A stretch of DNA of 19,480 bases, from positions 1 through 19,480 of the forward strand of contig JAHFQL010000011.1 in the NCBI GenBank assembly GCA_023259315.1. Direction: 5' to 3'. Source of the DNA: Candidatus Woesearchaeota archaeon. Its GTDB lineage: Archaea; Nanoarchaeota; Nanoarchaeia; Woesearchaeales; GW2011-AR4. Positions 1-6,557 of this stretch are shown here, piece by piece. The position numbers and the translations under genes are program-made. Position 1 is the first letter of the stretch. The number at the start of each line of letters is the position of its first letter. Below the pieces are notes generated by a model that saw nothing but the letters and a program-made list of their open reading frames with translations, searched no databases and was not told where the DNA came from.

Positions 1-155
1 TTGTCAAAATTTCCTGCCCATAAGTCATTATAAACGTCAATATTTTGGCTTCCTTTAATATTCCATTCTTTATAATTTTCTGCTCCCCGTATATCAATTA
101 TTAGAAATGATTTATCTTTGTTATTTACAAGTTCCTTAGCTGTAATTTGCTGCAT
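1..155 (-). CDS. Rhodanese-like domain protein (N-terminal part, cut by window edge)
   Basis: Translating the minus strand from the ATG at 155 gives 51 residues before the sequence runs off the left edge. They read as the start of a rhodanese domain: an opening helix (ITAKELV), the buried strand with its acidic end (FLIIDIRG), then the conserved turn leading to the next strand (WNIKGSQNID). Rhodanese domains carry sulfur on a catalytic Cys that would lie further on, outside the window, so catalytic competence cannot be judged. In archaea such domains occur alone or fused to metallo-beta-lactamase or other sulfur-handling domains; which applies here is unknown. A TATA-like element lies just upstream. 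The next gene on the same strand, endonuclease III, ends 57 bp before this start. Confidence 0.72.
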   Translation of the reverse strand, partial: MQQITAKELVNNKDKSFLIIDIRGAENYKEWNIKGSQNIDVYNDLWAGNFD

Positions 156-168
156 TTTAGACTTGTAG

Positions 169-177
169 TTATATAAA
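169..177 (-). promoter_or_regulatory. Possible TATA box for the rhodanese-like gene
   Basis: The minus strand reads TTTATATAA here, a good archaeal TATA sequence. Its centre is only about 18 bp from the ATG at 155, shorter than the usual 26-27 bp to a start site, so either transcription starts inside the assigned reading frame or the element is fortuitous. Confidence 0.3.
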
Positions 178-212
178 GTGGTAGTATTAATAAATTTAAC
201 GATGGGATTAAA

Positions 213-875
213 TTACCTGCTTCTAAGAACCCCTATTCTGGGGCAGTATTGTCTTATCGCGCATCTGGAACAGATTGGAGAATTAGTAAAGCAAATGTTC
301 TGCCCATGCAATACAAACAAGTCATTCAAGTCATGCCAGTATTTTTTTGGGACTATTTTCATCAATTCGTCCATAGTTTGCTCAGCATTTTTTGTCTTCA
401 CCCAGCCTAGCCTGTTCGATAAAACATGGACATGGACATCCACAGGTATGTAATCAGATTTTTTGTGGCCATAAACCATTGTGATCGCTGCTGTTTTCTT
501 ACCAACACCTTTCAGTTTCATCAATTCTTCAAAAGTGTCAGGAACTTTTCCATTATATTTTTCAATTATATCCTTTGCAATTTGTTTTATACGGACAGAT
601 TTTGTTATATAATAGTTTACTGGGCGAATTATTTTTTGTATTTTCTTTAGCGGCATTTTAGAAAGTTTTTGAGGAGTGTCTGCAGCTTGAAAAAGTTTTA
701 GAGAAATTGGGCCAGTTGTTCTGTCTTGAGTCCTTAAACTTAGAATGCAAGAAATTAAAACTTTGAAAGGGTCTCTTTGTATTTCTCCGATTTTTGAAAC
801 AACTGGATTTTCAAAATCTTTTACTTCTTGTTTTAGAAGAGAAATTATTTTTGGAATGTTTTTTGGTTTATTCAT
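213..875 (-). CDS. nth: Endonuclease III (DNA glycosylase/AP lyase, 4Fe-4S)
   Basis: Base-excision repair enzyme that removes oxidised pyrimidines and nicks the abasic site. Counting from the alternative GTG at 890, the helix-hairpin-helix is LKGVGKKTA with catalytic Lys132, and the catalytic Asp151 follows in VDVHV. The C-terminus has the iron-sulfur ligands C200-X6-C207-X2-C210-X5-C216, the exact spacing of this family. Length (about 220 residues) is normal. Start choice: a GTG at 890 would overlap the upstream Gfo/Idh/MocA gene by 11 nt, while the ATG at 875 begins 4 nt after that gene's stop and gives MNKPKN, which looks like a natural N-terminus; I prefer the ATG. It is probably co-transcribed with the oxidoreductase upstream. 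A second glycosylase (Ogg2) is encoded 1 kb further upstream on the same strand. Confidence 0.95.
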   Translation of the reverse strand: MNKPKNIPKIISLLKQEVKDFENPVVSKIGEIQRDPFKVLISCILSLRTQDRTTGPISLKLFQAADTPQKLSKMPLKKIQKIIRPVNYYITKSVRIKQIAKDIIEKYNGKVPDTFEELMKLKGVGKKTAAITMVYGHKKSDYIPVDVHVHVLSNRLGWVKTKNAEQTMDELMKIVPKKYWHDLNDLFVLHGQNICFTNSPICSRCAIRQYCPRIGVLRSR

Positions 876-879
876 TGGT

Positions 880-1833
880 TTAGTTTCCACTGCTTAATAA
901 ATGTTCCATTATTTCAGATTGAAGCCTTATGTTGGCAAGTGATTCCTCAGGAGGAACTAACAGCAATTGCGGATTATGTTCTGTTACTGACCTTACAAAC
1001 CTTGATATAGAAACCTTTAAAGCATCATCAACCGGTATTTGAGTTCCATTATCAGGCCTTTGAAGGTAGTAATAAATCTCATTTCCAGAGCCATTTTTTG
1101 ATTCTCTAGTAACATAAGCTCCTTCAAAACCAAATCGTAATTTTTTTGCGCCTTGTTTTCCTAGCTTTATGCGAGCTGCAGTATTTTTATCTGCATCCAA
1201 ATTTATTAACAAATTAGTTTCATCAGCTGAATAAGCACCATCAATCCCCTTAATATCCTTAATTTGCCAAGCCCTTAACAAAAAACTCAAGGCATGCGGC
1301 AATAAGTCTATTGGTATTTCCAAACCATTTCCCTTTCCTGCGGTTATTAGTTCAAATTCCAATCTATCCCTGGCAGCTGCCCCATAATCTACTAAATATT
1401 GATCAAGCAAATAAACCAGCTGCGTGTTCACTGTAAAAACCCTCTTCCTTTCAGCGGCAAGTCTAAACAATTCTTCAGCTTCCGATAGGTTCTGTGCCGG
1501 TGTTTTTGAAGAATCCCAATATACGGGTTTTTCGCATAGCACATGCGCACCTGAAAGAAGTGCCAATTTTGTATGCTCATAATGTTTGTCTTTTGGAGTA
1601 CAAACAGAAACAGCGTCTGGCTTTTCTTTTTCTAAAAGATATTCCAAATTCCAATAAGGAGCTGACCTAATTCCGAAATTTTCTTCTAAAAATCTTGCTG
1701 AACAACGCGCTCCATCTTCAGAACTTCTTAAAACAGCAACTAAATTAGCTCCCGCCTTATAAAATTCCCTTGCATGGTGGTACCCAATACGATTTGGCGT
1801 AGCCCCTAAAACTGCAACTTTCAAATCCACCAT
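880..1833 (-). CDS. Gfo/Idh/MocA family NAD(P)-dependent oxidoreductase
   Basis: 317-residue protein with an N-terminal Rossmann fold (VAVLGATP, residues 6-13, then a basic loop NRIGYHH in place of a strict GXGXXG). The family's signature EKP triad is at 101-103, where the Lys contacts nicotinamide and substrate, preceded by DAVSVCTP at 73-80. The C-terminal half would form the open-faced beta sheet that holds the substrate, usually a sugar or cyclitol. The substrate cannot be told from sequence. The family usually runs 330-380 residues, so this is slightly short but has no sign of truncation. A TATA-like stretch at about 1852-1864 is centred some 25 bp from the ATG, fitting its own leaderless promoter, and only 46 bp separate it from the Ogg2 gene upstream. 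Endonuclease III follows directly. Confidence 0.88.
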   Translation of the reverse strand: MVDLKVAVLGATPNRIGYHHAREFYKAGANLVAVLRSSEDGARCSARFLEENFGIRSAPYWNLEYLLEKEKPDAVSVCTPKDKHYEHTKLALLSGAHVLCEKPVYWDSSKTPAQNLSEAEELFRLAAERKRVFTVNTQLVYLLDQYLVDYGAAARDRLEFELITAGKGNGLEIPIDLLPHALSFLLRAWQIKDIKGIDGAYSADETNLLINLDADKNTAARIKLGKQGAKKLRFGFEGAYVTRESKNGSGNEIYYYLQRPDNGTQIPVDDALKVSISRFVRSVTEHNPQLLLVPPEESLANIRLQSEIMEHLLSSGN

Positions 1834-1880
1834 TAAACAAAGTATTAATTATTATTTTAAAAACTTATTGGATTGATTTT

Positions 1881-2693
1881 TCATTTCAAAATCCTGCCAT
1901 TCTTTCTGCTCCACAAAAACAAGTCCAGTTCATCCATATCAATGCCAACTTGCTTTGAGAAATCAATGAATTTCTGCTCAATCCCTAAATATTCCTTTGG
2001 ATTTTTCGGCTTGTCATTTGTATTCAAGATGCCAAATTCGTGAAGAGAATTTATTATATGCTTGTCCAGAATTGCGTAGCCCTTGAACCCAATGTTCCTC
2101 AGAAAATGCGATGCTTCCTTGTAACCCAAGCCTTTTATGTCCTTATTCAATGCAAAAAAATTCCGTAATTCATTTTTGTCCTGGAAAGATTTTATTTTCT
2201 TTTTTAGTTCAAAGTTTAATGTGTTTTTCAAATGATTTCTAGTATGGACAATGAATTCGGGCCTTAAATTATTGAACCTGTATATCCCTTCCAATCTTTT
2301 TGTCATATCAGCTGCAGTGCCATTTATCAGCACATTTCTCACTGCATCAACTGCCCTCAATCCCATTTCAGCACTTGTGTTTGCTGTAAAAATGCAGAAA
2401 GATAATTCCTCAAACAGCCTGTAATCATCTTTTGCATCAACAGGAAGCAATCTTAATTCATTATCCTTGTAAAACCAAGAATAAGGCTCATTAAAAAATT
2501 TATCAAATTGCTGCAATCTATCATTTATCTTGTCCCTCTTGTTTTGGTATTCTATCCTAAGTTTGCCTATATTGTCCATCAATTGCGGGATTTTTTGGTG
2601 TTTTTTAAAACTTGCCTTCTGTTGTGGGTTATCATAATAAAAACAATCATCAAAGAGGTATAATTCAGAAAATATTTGCAAGCCACGGTTCAT
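1881..2693 (-). CDS. ogg: 8-oxoguanine DNA glycosylase/AP lyase, archaeal Ogg2 type
   Basis: Removes 8-oxoguanine from DNA and cleaves the abasic site. The helix-hairpin-helix is KGLGYKEASHFLRN (187-200) with catalytic Lys192, followed 18 residues later by catalytic Asp210 in AILDKH. The protein ends MDELDLFLWSRKNGRILK, a C-terminus typical of Ogg2, where the terminal Lys contacts the flipped base. The domain proper starts near residue 90 (FEELSFCIFTANTS). Ogg2 proteins such as the Methanocaldococcus enzyme are about 207 residues; this one has roughly 63 extra residues at the N-terminus, partly coiled-coil-like (KLRIEYQNKRDKINDRLQ). The start overlaps the stop of the upstream hydrolase by 4 nt, implying coupled translation, so the long N-terminus is probably real. 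It is last in the MNT-HEPN-hydrolase-Ogg2 operon. Confidence 0.9.
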   Translation of the reverse strand: MNRGLQIFSELYLFDDCFYYDNPQQKASFKKHQKIPQLMDNIGKLRIEYQNKRDKINDRLQQFDKFFNEPYSWFYKDNELRLLPVDAKDDYRLFEELSFCIFTANTSAEMGLRAVDAVRNVLINGTAADMTKRLEGIYRFNNLRPEFIVHTRNHLKNTLNFELKKKIKSFQDKNELRNFFALNKDIKGLGYKEASHFLRNIGFKGYAILDKHIINSLHEFGILNTNDKPKNPKEYLGIEQKFIDFSKQVGIDMDELDLFLWSRKNGRILK

Positions 2694-3241
2694 TTTAGTT
2701 TGTTTATCAATTCAATCAAAAAAGGGAACTTATTATAGCCTGCTTTTGAGTTCAGGTGGCCTCCGTTAGGGATTATGTGCAGTTCTGCATCGAGATTAAA
2801 GGACAATTGCCTTGTCACATCTTCTGAAATATATTCATCATTATCTGAACCGATTACAAAAAAGTTTTCACAGTTCTCAATTATTCTATTCCAGTTGAAT
2901 TTTTTATCAACAAAACTCTTGTTCAGTTCCTTGAATTGATTTTCCAAAACATAATGATAACCAGACACCAAGAATGCTGCCCTTATTTCTTTATCAGACT
3001 GTTCCAGATATCTTAGAACAAATGCTGCCCCCAAGCTATGTCCTATAATTACTGTATCCTGATTTACTTTATTTTCATATCTTTTAAATATTTTCATCCA
3101 TCTTTCAAGAGACTGGCCTATCGGAGTGGGAAATTTAGGCACGATAACTTCGTATCCCTTTTTCTCTAATTCTTTCTTCAGCCAGGGAAACCAGTTTTCA
3201 TCCGGATGGCCGTAAATCCCATGTATGATAAAAAAGTTCAT
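2690..3241 (-). CDS. RBBP9/YdeN-like alpha/beta serine hydrolase
   Basis: 183-residue alpha/beta hydrolase, near the usual size of the RBBP9/YdeN family. The nucleophile elbow is GHSLG with Ser69. The acid is Asp133 or, more likely, Asp135 in GSDNDEYIS, and the base is His162 in PNGGHLN. The N-terminal FIIHGIYGHPDENWFPWLKK matches the oxyanion-hole strand and first helix of that family. No signal peptide or membrane segment, so cytoplasmic. The substrate is unknown; family members are esterases or peptidyl hydrolases of poorly defined role. Both ends overlap neighbours by 4 nt (HEPN gene upstream, Ogg2 downstream), so it is translated as part of the same operon. Its link to a toxin-antitoxin pair is unexplained and may simply be read-through organisation. 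Confidence 0.88.
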   Translation of the reverse strand: MNFFIIHGIYGHPDENWFPWLKKELEKKGYEVIVPKFPTPIGQSLERWMKIFKRYENKVNQDTVIIGHSLGAAFVLRYLEQSDKEIRAAFLVSGYHYVLENQFKELNKSFVDKKFNWNRIIENCENFFVIGSDNDEYISEDVTRQLSFNLDAELHIIPNGGHLNSKAGYNKFPFLIELINKLK

Positions 3242-3648
3242 TTTATTAATTTTTGAATAATATCTATAAATTTTTTAACATCTTTTTCCAATTCTTCTGT
3301 GATTGCTTCGTATACTAGTTTATCATTAATCTTGCCGTACTGGTGCGCGATGAAATTACGCATACCTTTTGCATCCTTCAATCGATTGTAAAGTTCATTG
3401 CTTATTATTCCATTTTCTTCCAAAATCTTGAACGAGTCTATATCATCATCAGGAACTCTGAATTTTTTTAAAGTTATAAAAATAAACGCTAGATCTGTAA
3501 CTGCTTCAACCACTTTCTCAAAATTTCTTTCACAAGCTGCTCTGATAATTTTATTTGATTCATACTCTTTAAGAGTATTCGGTACAATTTCAATTAATTC
3601 ATTCAAATACTTTTGAATATCATTTATTTTTTCATTAATCTTACTCAA
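3238..3648 (-). CDS. hepT: HEPN-domain protein, HepT-like (DUF86) RNase toxin
   Basis: 136-residue all-helical protein of the HEPN/DUF86 type. It carries the catalytic RNase motif R-X4-H-X-Y intact as R97-NFIA-H102-Q-Y104, the form typical of HepT toxins paired with an MNT antitoxin. Such HEPN proteins act as dimers and cut RNA; the partner MNT protein is known in characterised systems to inactivate them by transferring AMP to the Tyr of this motif. The partner gene lies immediately upstream with a 4-nt overlap, the usual antitoxin-first order here. The downstream hydrolase also overlaps by 4 nt. Whether this pair acts as a stress toxin, an anti-phage system or only a plasmid-style addiction module cannot be read from sequence. 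Confidence 0.87.
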   Translation of the reverse strand: MSKINEKINDIQKYLNELIEIVPNTLKEYESNKIIRAACERNFEKVVEAVTDLAFIFITLKKFRVPDDDIDSFKILEENGIISNELYNRLKDAKGMRNFIAHQYGKINDKLVYEAITEELEKDVKKFIDIIQKLIK

Positions 3649-4244
3649 GCAGATTCACCCAATATTTTTCTTGTTCTGATGAAGAAGTCTTCATCTTTTA
3701 AATATCTTATACTAAACAGATTATTATCAAAATTTTCTTTTTTGTATAATAATTTATGGGATTTGGCAATTGAACGCTTAATCTTCTGCGGAAGAACATT
3801 AAATACTTGTATATCTACTTTTTCAGAAAAATTCCCCAATATTCTTATTCTGAACTTATCAGCATCATCCTTTTCAATATCATCAAATATAGCACATATA
3901 TCTATATCAGATCTTGGCGTAATAATACCACTTATTCTAGAGCCAAAAAGAAATATCGCTTGAATCTTTTCCTTTAATTTGTCCTGTAGAATTATGTCAA
4001 CAGCTTTGTCAATAATCCTCGTTGCATCTTGGTCTTTTTTTAATCTGAATTCATTCTCAAATTTAAATATCTCCCTAATGAACTCTAATTTCGGCTTTAT
4101 ATCTCTGCTTAACCTGTTTCTTTCTGATTGTGTCAGTGGTAATCCATCTAGTTGTTTTGAAATAATTTCTAGTTCTTTCTTGCCAAATACTTTTCTTGCA
4201 TTCTTATTGCGTTTTAAAAATTCACTTAACAAAATAATCACCAT
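3645..4244 (-). CDS. mntA: MNT nucleotidyltransferase (antitoxin of the HEPN/MNT pair) with N-terminal helical domain
   Basis: The C-terminal half is a minimal nucleotidyltransferase of the DNA polymerase beta superfamily: G101-S102-X10-D113-X-D115 binds metal and nucleotide, and the third Asp is D144 in KVDIQVF. All three acidic residues are present, so it should be active. The first 60 or so residues form a separate basic helical domain (LTQSERNRLSRDIKPKL, 37-53) that I recall from other archaeal nucleotidyltransferases and that could bind DNA or RNA. Classical MNT antitoxins are about 100-140 residues, so this domain is an addition. It overlaps the HEPN gene by 4 nt. A TATA box and a 21-bp-spaced direct repeat lie just upstream, suggesting autoregulation. 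Confidence 0.85.
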   Translation of the reverse strand: MVIILLSEFLKRNKNARKVFGKKELEIISKQLDGLPLTQSERNRLSRDIKPKLEFIREIFKFENEFRLKKDQDATRIIDKAVDIILQDKLKEKIQAIFLFGSRISGIITPRSDIDICAIFDDIEKDDADKFRIRILGNFSEKVDIQVFNVLPQKIKRSIAKSHKLLYKKENFDNNLFSIRYLKDEDFFIRTRKILGESA

Positions 4245-4273
4245 TTAGGTTAAAATATCCATTATTTAGGTTA
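4243..4273. repeat. Direct repeat pair at the HEPN/MNT promoter (possible operator)
   Basis: The 10-mer ATTTAGGTTA occurs exactly twice, at 4243-4252 and 4264-4273, a period of 21 bp, about two helical turns. The first copy covers the start codon of the nucleotidyltransferase gene; the second lies between it and the TATA box. The predicted transcription start (about 4256) falls between the copies, so a bound protein would block initiation. This is seen directly; the operator role is inferred. Confidence 0.5.
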
Positions 4274-4278
4274 CGAAG

Positions 4279-4286
4279 TATATAAA
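4279..4286 (-). promoter_or_regulatory. TATA box of the MNT-HEPN-hydrolase-Ogg2 operon
   Basis: The minus strand reads TTTATATA, preceded by an A-rich BRE-like stretch (CAAAACC). Transcription would begin near 4256, leaving a leader of about 12 nt before the ATG at 4244. Confidence 0.6.
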
Positions 4287-4332
4287 GGTTTTGGTCGCGT
4301 TTTTATATTTTCTATCAAAATTGAGAAATGAT

Positions 4333-6084
4333 TCATCTTCTAAAAAAATTTGTCAAAGTAATCTGCTCATCTCTTTTTGAGCTTAAATAAATAACTTGCC
4401 CTTCTCTGCTGCCAAACCTGTAGATGGAAATGCCCTTGCACCCTAATTCATAAGCCATAATAAAAATTTTCTCGACATCTTCGACAGTTGCGTCTCTTGG
4501 CAACGTCACAGTTTTTGATATGCCATTGTCAACATATTTCTGGAAAGCGGCCTGCATTTTCACATGCCACTCTGCATCAATGTCGCTTCCAACAACAAAT
4601 ATTTCCTTTAAAGTTTTCGGAATCTCGTCTATATTTTTTAAGGTCCCTTCCTTGTTTATTCTTTCTATAATATAATCTTTATGCAAATTTTTCTCAACTA
4701 AGGCTCTTTTCAGCTCTTCATTAAAATAGTTCAGCGTTTTTCCTTCTGCTGTTCTTCTTGCATAGCTTAAGGCAAACAATGGCTCTATGCCGCTTGAAGT
4801 GTTTGTTATTATGCTTATTGTCCCTGTTGGAGCAATTGTTGTTGTTGTTGCATTTCTTAATTTTAATTTATTTTTAGTGTTATATATGCTATGCTTCCAT
4901 GACGGAAATGTTCCTATTTTTTTAGCTAATTCCATCGAGGCTTTTTTTGATTCTTCAGATATAAATTTCATTATTTCTTCTGCTTTCTCCAGGGCTTCAT
5001 TTGAATTGTATGGTATGCCAAGTCTGATTAACATGTCGGCAAATCCCATTATGCCCAAGCCGATTTTCCTGTTTTGCTCTACAATTTTCCTGTTTTCTGC
5101 AATCGGATAATTACACATATCAATAACATTGTCAAGAAAGTGTATTGCTAAATGGGTTGTCTTCTTCAATCTATCATAATTTATTTTTTCATCAACAACA
5201 AAGTTGCTGAGATTTATACTGCCAAGATTGCAGGACTCGTACGGCAGAAGTGGCTGCTCGCCGCAAGAGTCTGTTGACTCTATTTTGCCAAGTTTTGGAG
5301 TCGGATTGAATTTATTGATTCTGTCTATGAAAATGACTCCCGGGTCGCCATTGAGCCATGCCTGCTCGCAAATCAGCCTGAATATTCTATTTGCATTTTC
5401 ATTTCTTATAATTTTTTTTGTCCTTGGGTTGATTAGACTGTAATTTTTATTTTTCTTCACGCAGGCCATGAATTTGTCTGTTATTGCAACAGACACGTTA
5501 AAGTTTGTCAATATATTTGGGTCATTTTTTACTGTTATAAATTTCTCGATGTCAGGGTGCTCCACATTCAGAATGCCCATGTTCGCTCCCCTTAAAGTTC
5601 CGCCCATCTTTATCTGCTCTGTTGCAGCATCAAAAACTTTCATGAACGATATTGGGCCGGATGTATAGCCTGCGCTTTCAATTATGTCCCCTTTCGGCCT
5701 CAGATTTGAGAAATTGAATCCTGTTCCAGCTCCTGTTTTGTGTATGAGGGCTGTCTGGTATAATGTTTTGAATATTGAGCCTATGTCATCTTCTATCGGC
5801 AAAACAAAGCACGCTGCCAATTGCTGTAGTTTTCTTCCAGCGTTTAACAGGGTTGGGGAGTTTGGAAGGAAATTCAAAGAAGCCATTAAATTATAGAATT
5901 CTTCCTCTGTTTTTTTGATGTCTTTTTTTGAATGTTTATATTTTGCATCTGCCAACGCAATGTTATGAGCAACTCTCCTGAACATGTCTTGTGGTTTTTC
6001 TATAACTTTTCCTTTTGAATCCTTTTTTAAGTACCTCTGTTCCAGAATTGCTAAAGCATTTTTTGATAATCTTAGTTTTGGCAT
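4333..6084 (-). CDS. nrdJ: Class II (adenosylcobalamin-dependent) ribonucleotide reductase, short form without ATP cone or Cys tail
   Basis: Reduces ribonucleotides to deoxyribonucleotides using a thiyl radical generated from adenosylcobalamin. The 583 residues cover the catalytic barrel: redox Cys92 in AACFVLP, thiyl Cys274 and Glu276 in SCGE, Cys285 in YESCNLGSINL (equivalent to another conserved Cys), RGANMGILN at 165-173 and the loop TTTTIAPTGTISII near 413-426. There is no N-terminal ATP cone, and no room for one before the divergent promoter upstream. The chain stops about 25 residues after YELGCKGISIYRFGSREGQ, so the C-terminal Cys pair that normally re-reduces the active site is absent; only 88 bp separate its stop from the next gene. 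The conserved Asn two residues before the thiyl Cys (NXCXE) is Asp272 here. A longer paralogue lies 3.5 kb away. Confidence 0.92.
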   Translation of the reverse strand: MPKLRLSKNALAILEQRYLKKDSKGKVIEKPQDMFRRVAHNIALADAKYKHSKKDIKKTEEEFYNLMASLNFLPNSPTLLNAGRKLQQLAACFVLPIEDDIGSIFKTLYQTALIHKTGAGTGFNFSNLRPKGDIIESAGYTSGPISFMKVFDAATEQIKMGGTLRGANMGILNVEHPDIEKFITVKNDPNILTNFNVSVAITDKFMACVKKNKNYSLINPRTKKIIRNENANRIFRLICEQAWLNGDPGVIFIDRINKFNPTPKLGKIESTDSCGEQPLLPYESCNLGSINLSNFVVDEKINYDRLKKTTHLAIHFLDNVIDMCNYPIAENRKIVEQNRKIGLGIMGFADMLIRLGIPYNSNEALEKAEEIMKFISEESKKASMELAKKIGTFPSWKHSIYNTKNKLKLRNATTTTIAPTGTISIITNTSSGIEPLFALSYARRTAEGKTLNYFNEELKRALVEKNLHKDYIIERINKEGTLKNIDEIPKTLKEIFVVGSDIDAEWHVKMQAAFQKYVDNGISKTVTLPRDATVEDVEKIFIMAYELGCKGISIYRFGSREGQVIYLSSKRDEQITLTNFFRR

Positions 6085-6110
6085 TGTGCGGTATGGAATA
6101 ATTGATTTAA

Positions 6111-6126
6111 TAATATTATAAATTTA
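6111..6126 (-). promoter_or_regulatory. TATA region of the short class II reductase gene
   Basis: The minus strand reads TAAATTTATAATATTA, centred about 34 bp from the ATG at 6084, giving a predicted leader of about 8 nt. No NrdR-like box was found in this gap, unlike the long reductase gene. Confidence 0.4.
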
Positions 6127-6154
6127 TTGTTTTTAATAAACTTTTATGAAAAAA

Positions 6155-6165
6155 TTTATATAAAA
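6155..6165 (+). promoter_or_regulatory. TATA box of the pterin dehydratase-like gene
   Basis: The sequence is TTTATATAAAA. Its centre is about 18 bp from the ATG at 6177 but 27 bp from the in-frame ATG at 6186, the classical distance for a leaderless transcript, which favours 6186 as the real start. Confidence 0.6.
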
Positions 6166-6176
6166 ACAAGTATTAA

Positions 6177-6470
6177 ATGATAAATATGATAGATCACTTA
6201 TCAATCAAAGAAATCGATGACAGGTTAAAAGAAGTGCCTGGCTGGGAGATGATTAGCCACACTGAAATTTCTAAAGAATTTGAATTCAAGGATTTCAAGG
6301 AAGCGATCGATTTTGTTTCTAAAGTTGGAGAGAATGCATCACATGAATACCATTATCCAGGTATTTGGATACGGAACAATAAAGTTACTCTGACTTTGAC
6401 AACACATGACGAAAATGCGCTGACTTACAAAGATTTCAAGATGGCGAAGATAATTGAGCAGCTGGTTTGA
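6177..6470 (+). CDS. Pterin-4a-carbinolamine dehydratase-like protein (PCD/DCoH)
   Basis: Small protein (97 residues from 6177, 94 from the ATG at 6186 favoured by promoter spacing) with the whole PCD fold: the LSIKEIDDRLKEVPGW opening, the central helix, the strand NNKVTLTLTTH and the closing helix. PCD dehydrates 4a-hydroxytetrahydropterin after aromatic amino acid hydroxylation. The active-site block usually reads HHP; here it is H59-Y60-P61 with H77 in TTHD, so the first and last His are kept but the second is Tyr. No aromatic amino acid hydroxylase is seen in the window. In archaea without such hydroxylases the function of PCD homologues is unclear; molybdopterin-related roles have been proposed for some. 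It is transcribed alone, divergently from the short reductase gene. Confidence 0.88.
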   Translation: MINMIDHLSIKEIDDRLKEVPGWEMISHTEISKEFEFKDFKEAIDFVSKVGENASHEYHYPGIWIRNNKVTLTLTTHDENALTYKDFKMAKIIEQLV

Positions 6471-6524
6471 AAATCAAATATAATACTTTAATTTGAAAAC
6501 TTCTAAATGTCTTGAAGTATTCGT

Positions 6525-6534
6525 TATATATTTA
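6525..6534 (+). promoter_or_regulatory. TATA box of the BNR-repeat lipoprotein gene
   Basis: TATATATTTA-type element about 28 bp before the ATG at 6558, matching a leaderless archaeal transcript. Confidence 0.55.
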
Positions 6535-6557
6535 AACTCAAAGATTAATAACAAAAT

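Noticed and set aside
6085..6176. Search for NrdR-like boxes upstream of the short reductase
   Set aside because: Nothing in this gap matches the core pattern found upstream of the long reductase.
6482..6521. Inverted repeat AATACTT...AAGTATT between the pterin dehydratase-like and lipoprotein genes
   Set aside because: Arms are only 7 bp, AT-rich, with a 26-nt loop; no convincing terminator or operator.
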